In this document: one piece after another, positions 54,719 to 64,000 of the stretch | Layout of the letters: each line of letters opens with the position of its first letter | Numbering within the stretch: position 1 is the stretch's first letter | Origin: Ahaetulla prasina | Taxonomy: Eukaryota > Chordata > Lepidosauria > Squamata > Colubridae | Reading direction: 5' to 3' | Assembly (NCBI RefSeq): GCF_028640845.1 | Contig: NC_080546.1 | Location: 74,961,551-75,025,550, forward strand | Length of the DNA: 64,000 bases | Notes under the pieces: generated by a model | What the model saw: only the letters and a program-made list of their open reading frames with translations | The model's database searches: none | What the model was told of the DNA's origin: nothing | Translations under genes and position numbers: made by a program

Positions 54719-55260
54719 TGTTGTGACCCAGGTTCCTGGACCCGGACTCCTGGACTCGGATGATTCAGAAAGTGAGGGAGAAGACCTGGCAAGCCCTGCT
54801 TCTCTTGAGCCCTTTCCCTCCCTGGCACCCACTCAAAGGGAGGAAGAGGGGCCGGCAAGACCTGATTCTCTGGAGCCTTCTTCTGATTTGGCAACGCCCC
54901 AAGAACAGTTTTGGAGTGATGCAAGACTGCGCGTGACGGCGCAGCAGAAGCAGAGTTGGGATAAAGCCAAGTCATAATTGTCATGCAGTGACATCTGCAG
55001 AGACTATAAATAGGAGGCGGGACTTCCTGTTTTTTTGTCTTGGACAAAGCAATGAATTTGCACGGGCAAACTGTATCAATGGAGGGAAGAATATATTCGT
55101 GAGTAATTCTGGCCTTATCTATAATTTCCTCGTTATCTGCAGAAACTTGGCAGGCCCGTGGGTAGACGTGGCCAGGTCATCTATTTATGTAAATAAAAGG
55201 AGAAAAAAAGGCCTCTGACTGACTCTTTGCTGGGAGTATTGGGGGGAGGGAAACAGAACA
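54719..55260 (+). repeat. 5' LTR of the chromovirus
   Basis: 542 bp. TATA box 'ctataaatag' at 55004-55013, AATAAA at 55192-55197. Its U3 is open in the frame VVTQVPGPGLLDSDDSES ... FWSDARLRVTAQQKQSWDK to a TAA near 54977, like the family A and B solo LTRs. It is 21 bp longer than the 3' LTR because of several small indels. Confidence 0.95.
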
Positions 55261-55299
55261 TTTTGTCCAAGACCTCGACTAAAACATCTTCCACCAAAG

Positions 55300-56225
55300 A
55301 TGGACCAGCAGCTGGTACAGCAGCAGTTACAGCAGCTACAAGCGGCTAATCAACAGCTCCAGCAGCAAGTGGCTCACTTGGCAGGCCAACTTGCTGCCGG
55401 GAAGGTGCCTGCAGCCCCCCCCATCCTCCCACTCCTCCTCCTTGTCGCAAGTGCCCGATAACCGTGCCCAATAAGTTTTCTGGGCAGCCTGAGATGTTCC
55501 CGACCTTCTTGGGACAGTGCCAGCTCTACATGGCTATGAGGCCAGAGGATTTCCCAGACGACCGGGCTAAGGTGGCCTTCGTGATTAACCTTCTTTCCGG
55601 CTTGGCTGCTCGATGGGCCACGCCCTCTCCAGGACAGCCCCTGCTGGCGGACCAACAGCTTTGGCAGCACCTCGCACCATGTACGAGGACCCGTTCGAAT
55701 GCTGATGGCAACCAGGCGCCTTAAGGAACTCCGTCAAGGAAACGCCCCTGCAGGAGTACATCGCCAATTTCGTCTTTTGTGCCAGGACTCTGACTGGAAT
55801 GATGCAGCGCTGGTGGGCGCGTTCAGGAGGGACTCTCAGAGGAATTGCAAGAGGCTGGCCCGGGTGGGCGCGCCGGACCTCGACAACTTGGTGCCCTTTG
55901 TCTCCGCCTCGATGCCCGTCTGCAGCGGCGACCGTCCCGTCGCACCCCGGGACCCACGTCGACATCTGCACCCCACTTCCTGCACCACCAGCACCCAGGT
56001 CGCCACCGTTTTGTAACCGCTGCGGAAGAGCCCATGGAGTTGGGGCGGCCAGACCTCGCCTGACAGCCCAGGAGCGGAACCGAGGCGCCAAGGGGATTGT
56101 GCCTGTACTGTGGGAGCCCGCCACCCTTCTTGCCCCAGCGGTGGGGCACGCCGTCCCCGAATCACAGCATGACCAATCGAAGCGGAGCAGGCCCGACTGG
56201 GAAACCCTAGGTCGGCACGTATAAG
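55300..56225 (+). pseudogene. gag of the chromovirus, frameshifted
   Basis: Starts ATG at 55300 with a Gln-rich coiled segment (MDQQLVQQQLQQLQAANQQ). The frame breaks at a C-run near 55410 and stops at 55459. The capsid-like region continues from 55464 (KFSGQPEMFPTFLGQCQLY, RAKVAFVINLLSGLAARWA), breaks near 55670, and resumes with FRLLCQDSDWNDAALVGAF in another frame. A Cys-rich knuckle-like 'ctgtactgtgggagc' is visible near 56103. In the family Gag forms the particle that packages element RNA. At least three frame breaks, so non-functional. Confidence 0.8.
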
Positions 56226-56288
56226 CCCCACTGGGCGTTTGGAAGTAGACTCTGGGCCCCTCGGCATCTGAAGGACACATGGATATGG

Positions 56289-56747
56289 TTGGGGAACCAG
56301 TTGGACGGGCTCCAGGCGCATGCACTGGTGGACTCAGGGGCCACAACAAACTTTATGGACCAGGCCTTTGTGACCCAGTTTGCGGTCCCCGTGGTTCCGG
56401 TGGACCCTCCGATGCGGGTAGAGACAATTGATGGACGAGAATTGGTGTCCGGCCCCATTAAATTTGCCACCCAGCCTTTGCGCCTGGCTATTGGGGACCA
56501 CGAGGAGGCGATCCAGTTTTATGTCACAGCAGACCTTCATTTTCCCTTGGTCCTTGGGTTGGCCTGGCTTCGGACCCACGATCCTCAGGTGGCCTGGTCG
56601 CGGAACGCCATCTCTTTCCTGAGTCTGCAGTGCGTCGATCACATCCGCCACACCTGTGCCAGCCAGAACGTCCCCACCGCTGCCATCACCTTGCCTCCTG
56701 AACTGACGGACTTCGCCGACGTGTTCAGCGAGAAGGAGGCGGACTGA
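56289..56747 (+). pseudogene. Aspartic protease region
   Basis: The frame contains the active-site-type motif ALVDSGATTNFMD near 56322, then FPLVLGLAWLRTHDPQVAW. It runs towards RT in the same frame but meets TGA at 56745-56747 just before the RT start. The same TGA occurs in the downstream duplicate at 58715. The retroviral-like protease would cleave Gag-Pol. Confidence 0.85.
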
Positions 56748-58394
56748 CTACCCGTGCATCAGCCCTACGATTGCCCCGTGGACCTTCTGCCCAATGCACC
56801 ACTGCCTATGGGACGCCTGTATTCCATGTCGGAGCCCGAGTTGGCCGCCCTCAGGGACTTCCTGGACAAAAATTTGGCCCGCGGATTCATCCGGCCTCCA
56901 AAGTCCCCTCTCTCGGCCCCGGTCCTCTTCGTGAAGAAGAAGACAGGGGACTTGCGCCTGTGCTGTGATTACCGCTGGCTAAACGCCATTACGGTGCGGA
57001 ATCGCTACCCCCTGCCGCTCATCCCGGAGCTGCTGGAGAGGTTGCGGGAGGCCACGATCTTCACCAAGCTTGATCTCCGTGGGGCCTACAACCTGGTGCG
57101 GATGCGAGAAGGAGACGAATGGAAGACGGCATTCGGCACCCGATACGGACACTACGAATACACTGTCATGCCATTTGGGTTGACCAACGCTCCCGCCATT
57201 TTCCAGCACTTCATGAACGACGTGTTCCGAGACATGTTGGATCGGTTCATGGTTATCTACCTGATCGACATCCTGATTTACTCCCGGTCCAGGGAAAGCC
57301 ACCTTCGACACGTCGGTCTGGTTCTGCAACGCTTGCAGGAGCAACAACTCAATGCGAAGCTGGAGAAATGCGTCTTCTTCCGGACTTCCATAGAATTCCT
57401 CGGGCATATCATCTCGCCCGAGGGCATAGCCATGGACCCATGCAAAGTAGAAGCTTTGTGTAGCTGGGAAGCCCCTCGTCGGGTGAAGGATGTTCAGCGC
57501 CTGCTGGGCTTCGCCAACTACTACCGGACCTTCATCCCGGGCTTTGCCACACTGACGGCTCCACTTACCCAGCTCCTCAGGAAGAAGGTTGCGTTCCGGT
57601 GGGGTCCCCCGCAGCAAGAAGCATTCACCGCCCTCAAGAAAGCCTTCGTCACGGAACCCGTCCTGAGGCATCCCGACCCGCTCCGGCCTTTTGTGGTGGA
57701 AACGGACGCGTCCAATGTGGCTTTGGGAGCGGTGCTGCTACAGGCTCCGACAAATGGCGGCACACTTTTTCCCTGCGCTTACTACTCCCGGAAACACAAT
57801 CCTTCTGAGCGCAACTACACCATCTGGGAAAAAGAGTTGCTGGCTATCAAGGCTGCATTCAAGGCTTGGTGACACCATCTGGAGGGGGCCCAACATCAGG
57901 TGGAGGTCCGAACGGACCATCGGAATCTCGAGCACCTCACCACAGCTCGGAAGTTTAACCAGCAGCAGATCCGGTGGTCGTTGTTTTTTGCCTGGTTCAA
58001 CTTCCGTGTGACCTACATTCCCAGTGGTCACAACTGGAGGGCGGATGCCCTGTCCCGCAAGCCAGAGTACCTCTGCGCCAAAGACCCCCTTCCTCCACGG
58101 ACAGTGCTGCCGGCAGAAGCCTTGGCCGCAGCACGGGAACCAGTGGACTTGCGGGCCCAGGTGCGAGAGGCGCAGCGCCAGGACGCCTGGTCGCAGCAAA
58201 GGAGAGCGGAGGTGGGCCCCACGTCTCCTTGGACCTTGGAGGAGGACTTACTCAAGTTTCAGGGGCGATTATATGTGCCCACAGGACCACTCCAAGCCCT
58301 CGTCATGACCCAGTGCCACGACAACCCTGCAGCAGGACATTTTGGGTTCTTCAAGACCCTCCACCTGGTGACACGGACCTTTTGGTGGCCCTGA
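56748..58394 (+). pseudogene. RT, RNase H and integrase N-terminus, copy 1
   Basis: One frame from 56748 to 58391 broken only by TGA at 57870 and 58392. RT signs: FVKKKTGDLRLCCDYRWLN, FTKLDLRGAYNLVRMREGD (motif A), MPFGLTNAPAIFQHFM, and YLIDILIYSRS, where the usual YxDD catalytic pair reads LID, so the first Asp is missing. RNase H: FVVETDASNVALGAVLLQ, then VEVRTDHRNLEHL after the first TGA. Integrase zinc-binding start: HDNPAAGHFGFFK, then beyond the last [11 protein letters not shown]. In copy 2 the position of the 58392 TGA is CGA, which indicates decay by C-to-T change. Confidence 0.9.
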
Positions 58395-58717
58395 GTGCGG
58401 CATGATGTACATGCCTACGTGACATTCTGCGTACCGTGCCAGCAAGCCAAGGCCGCCACGGGGGCCCCTCCCAGGCTCCTCCAGCCCTTGCCGACACCCG
58501 ACAGACCCTGGGGGGCGATCTCCATGGACTTCCTGACGGACCTGCCGCCCTCCTCTGGGTTCACTACGGTGCTGGTGGTGGTGGACATGCTCACCAAGAT
58601 GGCACACTTCATCCCATGCCGCGGACTGCCCACAGCCGCAAAACCTGTGCTGCCATCACCTTGCCTCCTGAACTGACGGACTTCGCCGACGTGTTCAGCG
58701 AGAAGGAGGCGGACTGA

Positions 58718-60487
58718 CTACCCCCGCATCAGCCCTACGATTGCCCCGTGGACCTTCTGCCCAACGCACCACTGCCTATGGGACGCCTGTATTCCATGTC
58801 GGAGCCCGAGTTGGCCGCCCTCAGGGACTTCCTGGACAAAAATCTGCCCCGAGGGTTCATCCGGCCTTCAAAGTCCCCTTTCTCGGCCCCGATCCTCTTC
58901 GTGAAGAAGAAGACAGGGGACTTGCGCCTGTGCTGTGATTACCGCTGGCTAAACGCCATTACGGTGCGGAATCGCTACCCCCTGCCACTCATCCCGGAGC
59001 TGCTGGAGAGGTTGCGGGAGGCCACGATCTTCACCAAGCTCGATCTCCGGGGGGCCTACAACCTGGTGCGGATGCGAGAAGGAGACGAATGGAAGACGGC
59101 ATTCGGCACCCGATACGGACACTACAAATACACTGTCATGCCATTTGGGTTGACCAACGCTCCCGCCATTTTCCAGCACTTCATGAACGATGTGTTCCGA
59201 GACATGTTGGATCGGTTTGTGGGTATCTACCTGGCAGACATCCTGATTTACTCCCGGTCCAGGGAAAGCCACCTTCGACACGTCGGTCTGGTTCTGCAAC
59301 GCTTGCGGGAGCAACAACTCAATGCGAAGCTGGAGAAATGCGTCTTCTTCCGGACTTCCATAGAATTCCTCGGGCATATCATCTCGCCCGAGGGCATAGC
59401 CATGGACCCATGCAAAGTAGAAGCTTTGTGTAGCTGGGAAGCCCCTCGTCGGGTGAAGGATGTTCAGCGCCTGCTGGGCTTCGCCAGCTACTACCGGACC
59501 TTCATCCCGGGCTTTGCCACACTGACGGCTCCACTTACCCAGCTCCTCAGGAAGAAGGTTGCGTTCCGGTGGGGTCCCCCGCAGCAAGAAGCATTCACCG
59601 CCCTCAAGAAAGCCTTCGTCACGGAACCCGTCCTGAGGCATCCCGACCCGCTCCGGCCTTTTGTGGTGGAAACGGACGCGTCCAATGTGGCTCTGGGAGC
59701 GGTGCTGCTACAGGCTCTGACGAATGGTGGCATACTTTTTCCCTGCGCTTACTACTCCCGGAAACTCAATCCTTCCGAGCGCAACTACACCATCTGGGAA
59801 AAAGAGTTGCTGGCTATCAAGGCTGCATTCAAGGCTTGGTGACACCATCTGGAGGGGGCCCAACATCAGGTGGAGGTCCGAACGGACCATCGGAATCTCG
59901 AGCACCTCACCACAGCTCGGAAGTTGAACCAGCAGCAGATCCGGTGGTCGTTGTTTTTTGCCCGGTTCAACTTCCGCGTGACCTACATTCCCAGCGGTCA
60001 CAACTGGAGGGCGGATGCCCTGTCCCGCAAGCCAGAGTACCTCTGCGCCAAAGACCCCCTTCCTCCACGGACAGTGCTGCCGGCAGAAGCCTTGGCCACA
60101 GCACGGGAACCAGTGGACTTGCGGGCCCAGGTGCGAGAGGCGCAGCGCCAGGACGCCTGGTCGCAGCAAAGGAGAGCGGAGGTGGGCCCCACGTCTCCTT
60201 GGACCTTGGAGGAGGACTTACTCAAGTTTCGGGGGCGATTATATGTGCCCACAGGACCACTCCAAGCCCTCGTCATGACCCAGTGCCACGACAACCCTGC
60301 AGCAGGACATTTTGGGTTCTTCAAGACCCTCCACCTGGTGACACGGACCTTTTGGTGGCCCCGAGTGCGGCATGATGTACATGCCTATGTGACATCCTGC
60401 GTACCGTGCCAGCAAGCCAAGGCCACCACGGGGGCCCCTCCCGGGCTCCTCCAGCCCTTGCCGACACACGACAGACCCTGGGGGTGA
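58718..60487 (+). pseudogene. RT, RNase H and integrase start, copy 2
   Basis: Same order as copy 1 in a shifted frame: FTKLDLRGAYNLVRMREGD, MPFGLTNAPAIFQHFM, YLADILIYSRS (first catalytic Asp here Ala), FVVETDASNVALGAVLLQ, TGA at 59840 as in copy 1, then VEVRTDHRNLEHL and HDNPAAGHFGFFK ... [17 protein letters not shown] in one frame. The frame ends at TGA 60485 because a base is missing from a G-run that is longer in copy 1. Confidence 0.9.
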
Positions 60488-61552
60488 TCTCCATGGACTT
60501 CCTGACGGACCTGCCGCCCTCCTCTGGGTTCACCACGGTGCTGGTGGTGGTGGACATGCTCACCAAGATGGCACACTTCATCCCATGCCGCGGACTGCCC
60601 ACACCGCAAAAACGGCCCGTCTCTTTCTGCAGCACATCTTCCGCCTTCATGGTCTACCGGACAGGGTGGTTTCGGACCGCGGAGTTAAGTTCACAGCTCG
60701 CTTCTGGAAGAGCCTGATGGCCGCGTTGGAGGTGCAGGTGTGTCTGTCATAATCGCACCATCCGGAGACCGACGGGGGTACAGAAAAGGTCATCGGTATC
60801 CTGGAACAGTATCTTCGTTGCTTCATCAACCAGCAATAGGACAACTGGGCCAATTACCTGTCCCTGGCGGAGTTTGCTTTTAACAACTCTCAGCACACCT
60901 CTACTCAGATGACCCCGTTCTTTGCCAATGTGGGGTACCATCCACGGCTTTTCCCTCTGGCACCACCAGATTCTCCTGTTCCCGAAACGCAGACCTTCCT
61001 GACGGAATTGCATGCGGTCCAACAGTTGGTACGTCAGCAGCTGGATCGGGCAAAGGAGGACTACAAACGATCCGCCGACCGTTCCCGACGGGCAACGCCC
61101 CCGCTGGCAGTTGGAGACCGGGTGTGGCTCTCCACCAAACACCTCCCGTCCGACCGCCTGGTAAAGAAGTTGGACCACCGATTCATCGGCCCGTTCCCTG
61201 TTGAGGCAGTCATCAACCCGGTAGCCTACCGACTGACCCTGCCACGATCCATGCGGATCCACCCGTTTCACCGGTCCCTTCTGGTTCCTGAGGCCACACC
61301 GAGTCCCCTTCGGTGCCCAACAGCACCCGTCACTGTCGCCGAGGACGGTCGGAGGAATACGAAGTCCACAGCACGAGACTCCGCTGGCTGAAGGGTCGTT
61401 TCCAATATTTGATCGCGTGGAAGGGATACGGGACTGATTTCTCCTGGGTAGATGCCTCCGACATTCATGCCCTGACCTGGTGCAGGCCTTCCATGAGCAG
61501 AACCCAGCCCGACCGCATCCCGATTGTCAGCCCGGGGAAGGGCCTCATGTGA
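60488..61552 (+). pseudogene. Integrase core, C-terminus and chromodomain
   Basis: The core opens with [19 protein letters not shown] (first Asp of the D,D,E set). A frameshift near 60600 and stops at 60717 and about 60750 follow; the second Asp is encoded by 'ggtttcggaccgcgg' and the Glu region by 'gagaccgacgggggtacag'. From 60909 a clean frame reads WANY-like to NVGYHPRLFPLAPP, VGDRVWLSTKHLPSDRLV, HRFIGPFPVEAVINPVAYR. The last frame (61313-61552) encodes EYEVHSTRLRWLKGRFQYL, IAWKGYGTDFSWVDASDI, a chromodomain that in this family directs insertion to marked chromatin. Confidence 0.85.
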
Positions 61553-61558
61553 GGATAG

Positions 61559-62079
61559 TGTTGTGACCCAGGTTCCTGGACCCAGACTCCTGGACTCGGA
61601 TGATTCAGAAAGTGAGGGAGAAGACCTGGCAAGCCCTGCTTCTCTTGAGCCCTTTCCCTGGCACCCACTCAAAGGAGGAGGAGGGGCCAAGCCTGATTCT
61701 CTGGAGCCTTCTTCTGATTTGGCAACGCCCCAAGAACAGTTTTGGAGTGATGCAAGACTGAAGGTGATCGCCGCAGCAGAAGCAGAGTTGGGATAAAGCC
61801 AAGTCAAATTGTCATGCAGTGACATCTGCAGAGACTATAAATAGGAGGGGACTTCCTGGTTTTTGTCTTGGACAAAGCAATGAATTTGGGCAAACTGTAT
61901 CAATGGAGGGAAGAATATATTCGTGAGTAATTCTGGCCTTATCTATAATTTCCTCGTTATCTCCAGAAACTTGGCAGGCCCGTGGTAGACGTGGCAGGAC
62001 ATCTATTTATGTAAATAAAAGGAGAAAAGAAGGCCTCTGACTGACTCTTTGCTGGGAGTATTGGGGAGGAAACAGAACA
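61559..62079 (+). repeat. 3' LTR of the chromovirus
   Basis: 521 bp. TATA-type 'ctataaatag' at about 61834-61843, AATAAA at 62014-62019. The U3 frame (VVTQVPGPRLLDSDDSES ... FWSDARLKVIAAAEAELG) is open from inside the element to about 61796. Confidence 0.95.
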
Positions 62080-63545
62080 GTCTGATGAACAATTGATCTT
62101 CACCCATATCTTCAGAAATCATTAGATGTGCTATGTCTTCTGCTAAATGCTCTACCATCACCCAGTGAAGAAGCCCACCATCAAGGAACTGAAAGACTAC
62201 AGACCAATTGCTTTGACATCTGTAATAAGGAAACCTTTGAAAGACTAGTGCTTCATTGAAACCATCATGGATCGCTGTTAGACCCCTTGCAGTTTGCATA
62301 CCCAGCAAATAGATCAACAGATGATGCTGTTATATGGACTCATCTTACAAAATCTTAATCCAAAGACCTATACAAGGGTCCTCTTGTAGACTTTAGTTCA
62401 GCATTCAATACCATCATTCCAGACACTCTTCTAACTAAGCTAAACCAGCTACATGTACCTGAACAGACTGGTGGATCACAAGCTTCAACCAACAGGAAGC
62501 TTAGGTGAAGCTAAGCAGGATCACATCAGATACCTGTACAATTAGACAGGAGCAAGCTGTGAGCTCCCCACTTTCTCTCTGTATACCAATGACTGCATCT
62601 CCAACGATCCATCTGTTAAACTACTGAAGCAGATGACAAACAGTGACTGGTCTCATTGAGACAATGACTAATCAGCATATAGACCCAGGTCGAACGACCA
62701 GCTTGTGGTGCGACCAAACAATCTGGAACTGAACACACTCAAAACGTAGAAATGGTGGTAGACTTTAGAGAAACCCTTCCATACTTCCACCTCTCACAAT
62801 ACTAGACAACACATATCAACAGTAGAATTCAAATTTCTAGGTTCTATCATATCGCAAGATCTAAAATGGACAGCTAACATCAAAACATCATCTGGGCAAA
62901 GAATGTTCTTTCTACCAACTCAGAAAGCTCAAACTGCCCAAGGAGAATCAGTTCTGAGGAATTATTGAGTCTGTCATTTGCACCTCTATAACTGTCTGGT
63001 TTGGTTCAACCTAACAGAAAGACACAGACTTCAGAGGATCATTAGAACTGCAGTAACTCAACCTCCTTCCATTGAGGACCCATACTGTATGAATCAAGAA
63101 GACGTGAAAATATTTACAGATCACATCCCACATAAACTGTTAACTCCTACCCCAAAGACGCTATATAGAGCACTGCACACCAGAACAATAGACAAGAACA
63201 GTTTTTAAAGGATCACTCTGCTAAACAAATAATTCCTCAACACTCAAACTATTTACTAAATCTGCACTACTATTAATCTTCTCATTGTTCCCATCACCAA
63301 TCTCTTCCACTTATGACTGTGACTATAACTTGTTGCTGGTAATATTTATATTGATATTGATTGTTCTGATCTTATTTGTATATGATTATCATTAAGTGTT
63401 GTATCATTCAGTGTTAAATTTGTACATCATTTGTGTTGTAAATGTTGTACCTTGATGAAGGTATCTTCTTCCTCTTTATGTACACTGAGAGCATATGCAC
63501 CAAGACAAATTCTTGTGTGTCCAATCACACTTGGCCAATAAAAAA

Positions 63546-63632
63546 ATGCTATTCTATTCTATTCTATTCTATTCTATTCTATTCTATTCTATTCTATTCT
63601 ATTCTATTCTATTCTATTCTATTCTATTCTAT
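63546..63632. repeat. (ATTCT)n microsatellite at LINE 3' end
   Basis: About 17 perfect units immediately after 'cttggccaataaaaaaatgct'. Confidence 0.95.
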
Positions 63633-63805
63633 TATTCAGTATTTTGTAAATGTCACATCCAAGTTCATATGTAATCAGGTTAAGTAGTCAGATCAAAATA
63701 TGAAGAAACATTCCATCTCTTCCTTTTCTCTTATGATAATAGCTGTTCTACCAGTGTTATAGAATGGCATACAGGTACAGTGCCAATCTTTGGAAGCATA
63801 GACCC
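63633..63805 (+). repeat. Segmental duplication, copy B part 3
   Basis: 'attcagtattttgtaaatgtc' to 'ggtacagtgccaatcttt' matches 47875-48035. Confidence 0.9.
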
Positions 63806-64000
63806 TATAATTTTGATTGAGAAATCTATTTGTCCTTAGAAAAGTTCAGCATTTGAGCCAGCTCTGCTCTAATGGGAGTTGAAGTCATTCAAGGATGGGT
63901 TGAGAAATAGATGGATGAATAGTTCATTGGTCCTCCTAATATCTCTTACTGGCAGTCCTTTCAATTTTTGGCCATGAATGAGGCCTTATAGGTTGTAAGT
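63806..64000. other. Low-copy DNA to window end
   Basis: Nothing recognised. Confidence 0.5.

Larger units (their letters stand above)
56679..60618 (+). repeat. 1970-bp internal tandem duplication in pol
   Basis: Sequence from 'gctgccatcacc' at 56679 recurs at 58649, offset 1970 bp, and stays aligned to about 60600 ('ggactgcccaca'). Copy 1 is cut at about 58648 inside the integrase core ('cccacagccgcaaaacctg') and joined to protease-end sequence. A short shared 'cctgtgc' near the junction (56652 and 58644) is a possible recombination microhomology. Confidence 0.95.
54719..62079 (+). mobile_element. Ty3/gypsy chromovirus with both LTRs
   Basis: A complete insertion of 7361 bp. The ends are TGTTGTGACC and ..AACAGAACA, and perfect 5-bp duplications GTCTG lie at 54714-54718 and 62080-62084. 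The order is LTR, gag, protease, RT, RNase H, start of integrase, a second RT/RNase H/integrase-start (tandem duplication), rest of integrase, chromodomain, LTR. All coding parts are broken. Confidence 0.95.
54392..63545 (+). mobile_element. Pentanucleotide-tailed LINE, split by the chromovirus
   Basis: 5' piece 54392-54713: MWKTLKNITGYGKPPSQ, LADDLNEFYCRLERKP, then RQKPGKAPGPDNITPSCLK. 3' piece 62085-63545: PTIKELKDYRPIALTS-like sequence, a decayed palm, RLQRIIRTAVTQPPSIEDPY, and the 3'UTR shared with 1268 and 6642. Many stops. The insertion sits inside duplication copy B. Confidence 0.85.

Noticed and set aside
55261..55299. Primer-binding site after the 5' LTR
   Set aside because: 'ttttgtccaagacctcgac' follows the LTR but I cannot match it to a tRNA 3' end with confidence, so none is annotated.
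55585..56349. 254-codon minus-strand frame in the chromovirus
   Set aside because: Antisense shadow of GC-rich gag; the sense strand carries recognisable Gag and protease.
56745..56755. TGA followed by CTA between protease and RT, considered as programmed stop readthrough
   Set aside because: The context is a known leaky one. However, a further TGA in copy 1 (58392) corresponds to CGA in copy 2, so simple CpG decay explains the stops better.

Overview
The window is vertebrate nuclear DNA with no bacterial-style gene organisation. It looks like a squamate genome, most probably an advanced (colubroid) snake. The evidence is Sauria-type tRNA SINEs, BovB (RTE) LINE tails, L2- and CR1-clade LINEs, Penelope-like elements, many short hAT-like elements with 8-bp target duplications, and LINE 3' ends running into long AATAG/ATTCT pentanucleotide arrays, a pattern reported for snake genomes. 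The species assignment is inference.

Layout. 1-9 kb: a partial LTR, a Sauria SINE, pentanucleotide-tailed LINE 3' ends, a 1.7-kb L2-clade LINE with a long broken reverse transcriptase frame (minus strand), and two hAT-like elements inserted side by side. 9-28 kb: BovB and CR1 pieces, a long CR1 copy (20.3-23.0 kb), several hAT/MITE insertions with intact 8-bp duplications, and solo LTRs with perfect 5-bp duplications (12.9, 16.1, 26.7 and 28.2 kb). One of these lies inside a hAT element and one inside another LTR-like sequence. 28-46 kb: Penelope-like fragments including a 297-bp near-perfect palindrome, more SINEs, L2 tails, BovB tails and microsatellites, separated by AT-rich low-copy DNA.

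46-64 kb is the most unusual part. A CR1/Rex-like LINE tail plus unique flank (47.2-48.0 kb) recurs as a direct duplication at 53.3-63.8 kb. Between the copies lies a locus of 201-bp tandem units (67 codons each, proline/arginine-rich, open in frame) with a TATA-like upstream region. It ends in a candidate terminal exon preceded by a convincing intron acceptor. This is the only stretch that looks like a possible non-transposon gene, and I do not recognise the family. The second duplication copy is interrupted by an orphan 201-bp unit, a LINE tail, and a pentanucleotide-tailed LINE that itself carries a complete 7.36-kb Ty3/gypsy chromovirus (54719-62079, duplication GTCTG). The chromovirus is decayed and has an internal 1970-bp tandem duplication of protease-end/RT/RNase H/integrase-start sequence.

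No conserved host gene, rRNA, genuine tRNA or CRISPR array was recognised. Most long open frames are transposon remains or frames through GC-rich or simple repeats. Boundaries supported by target-site duplications are good to the base; other boundaries are approximate.
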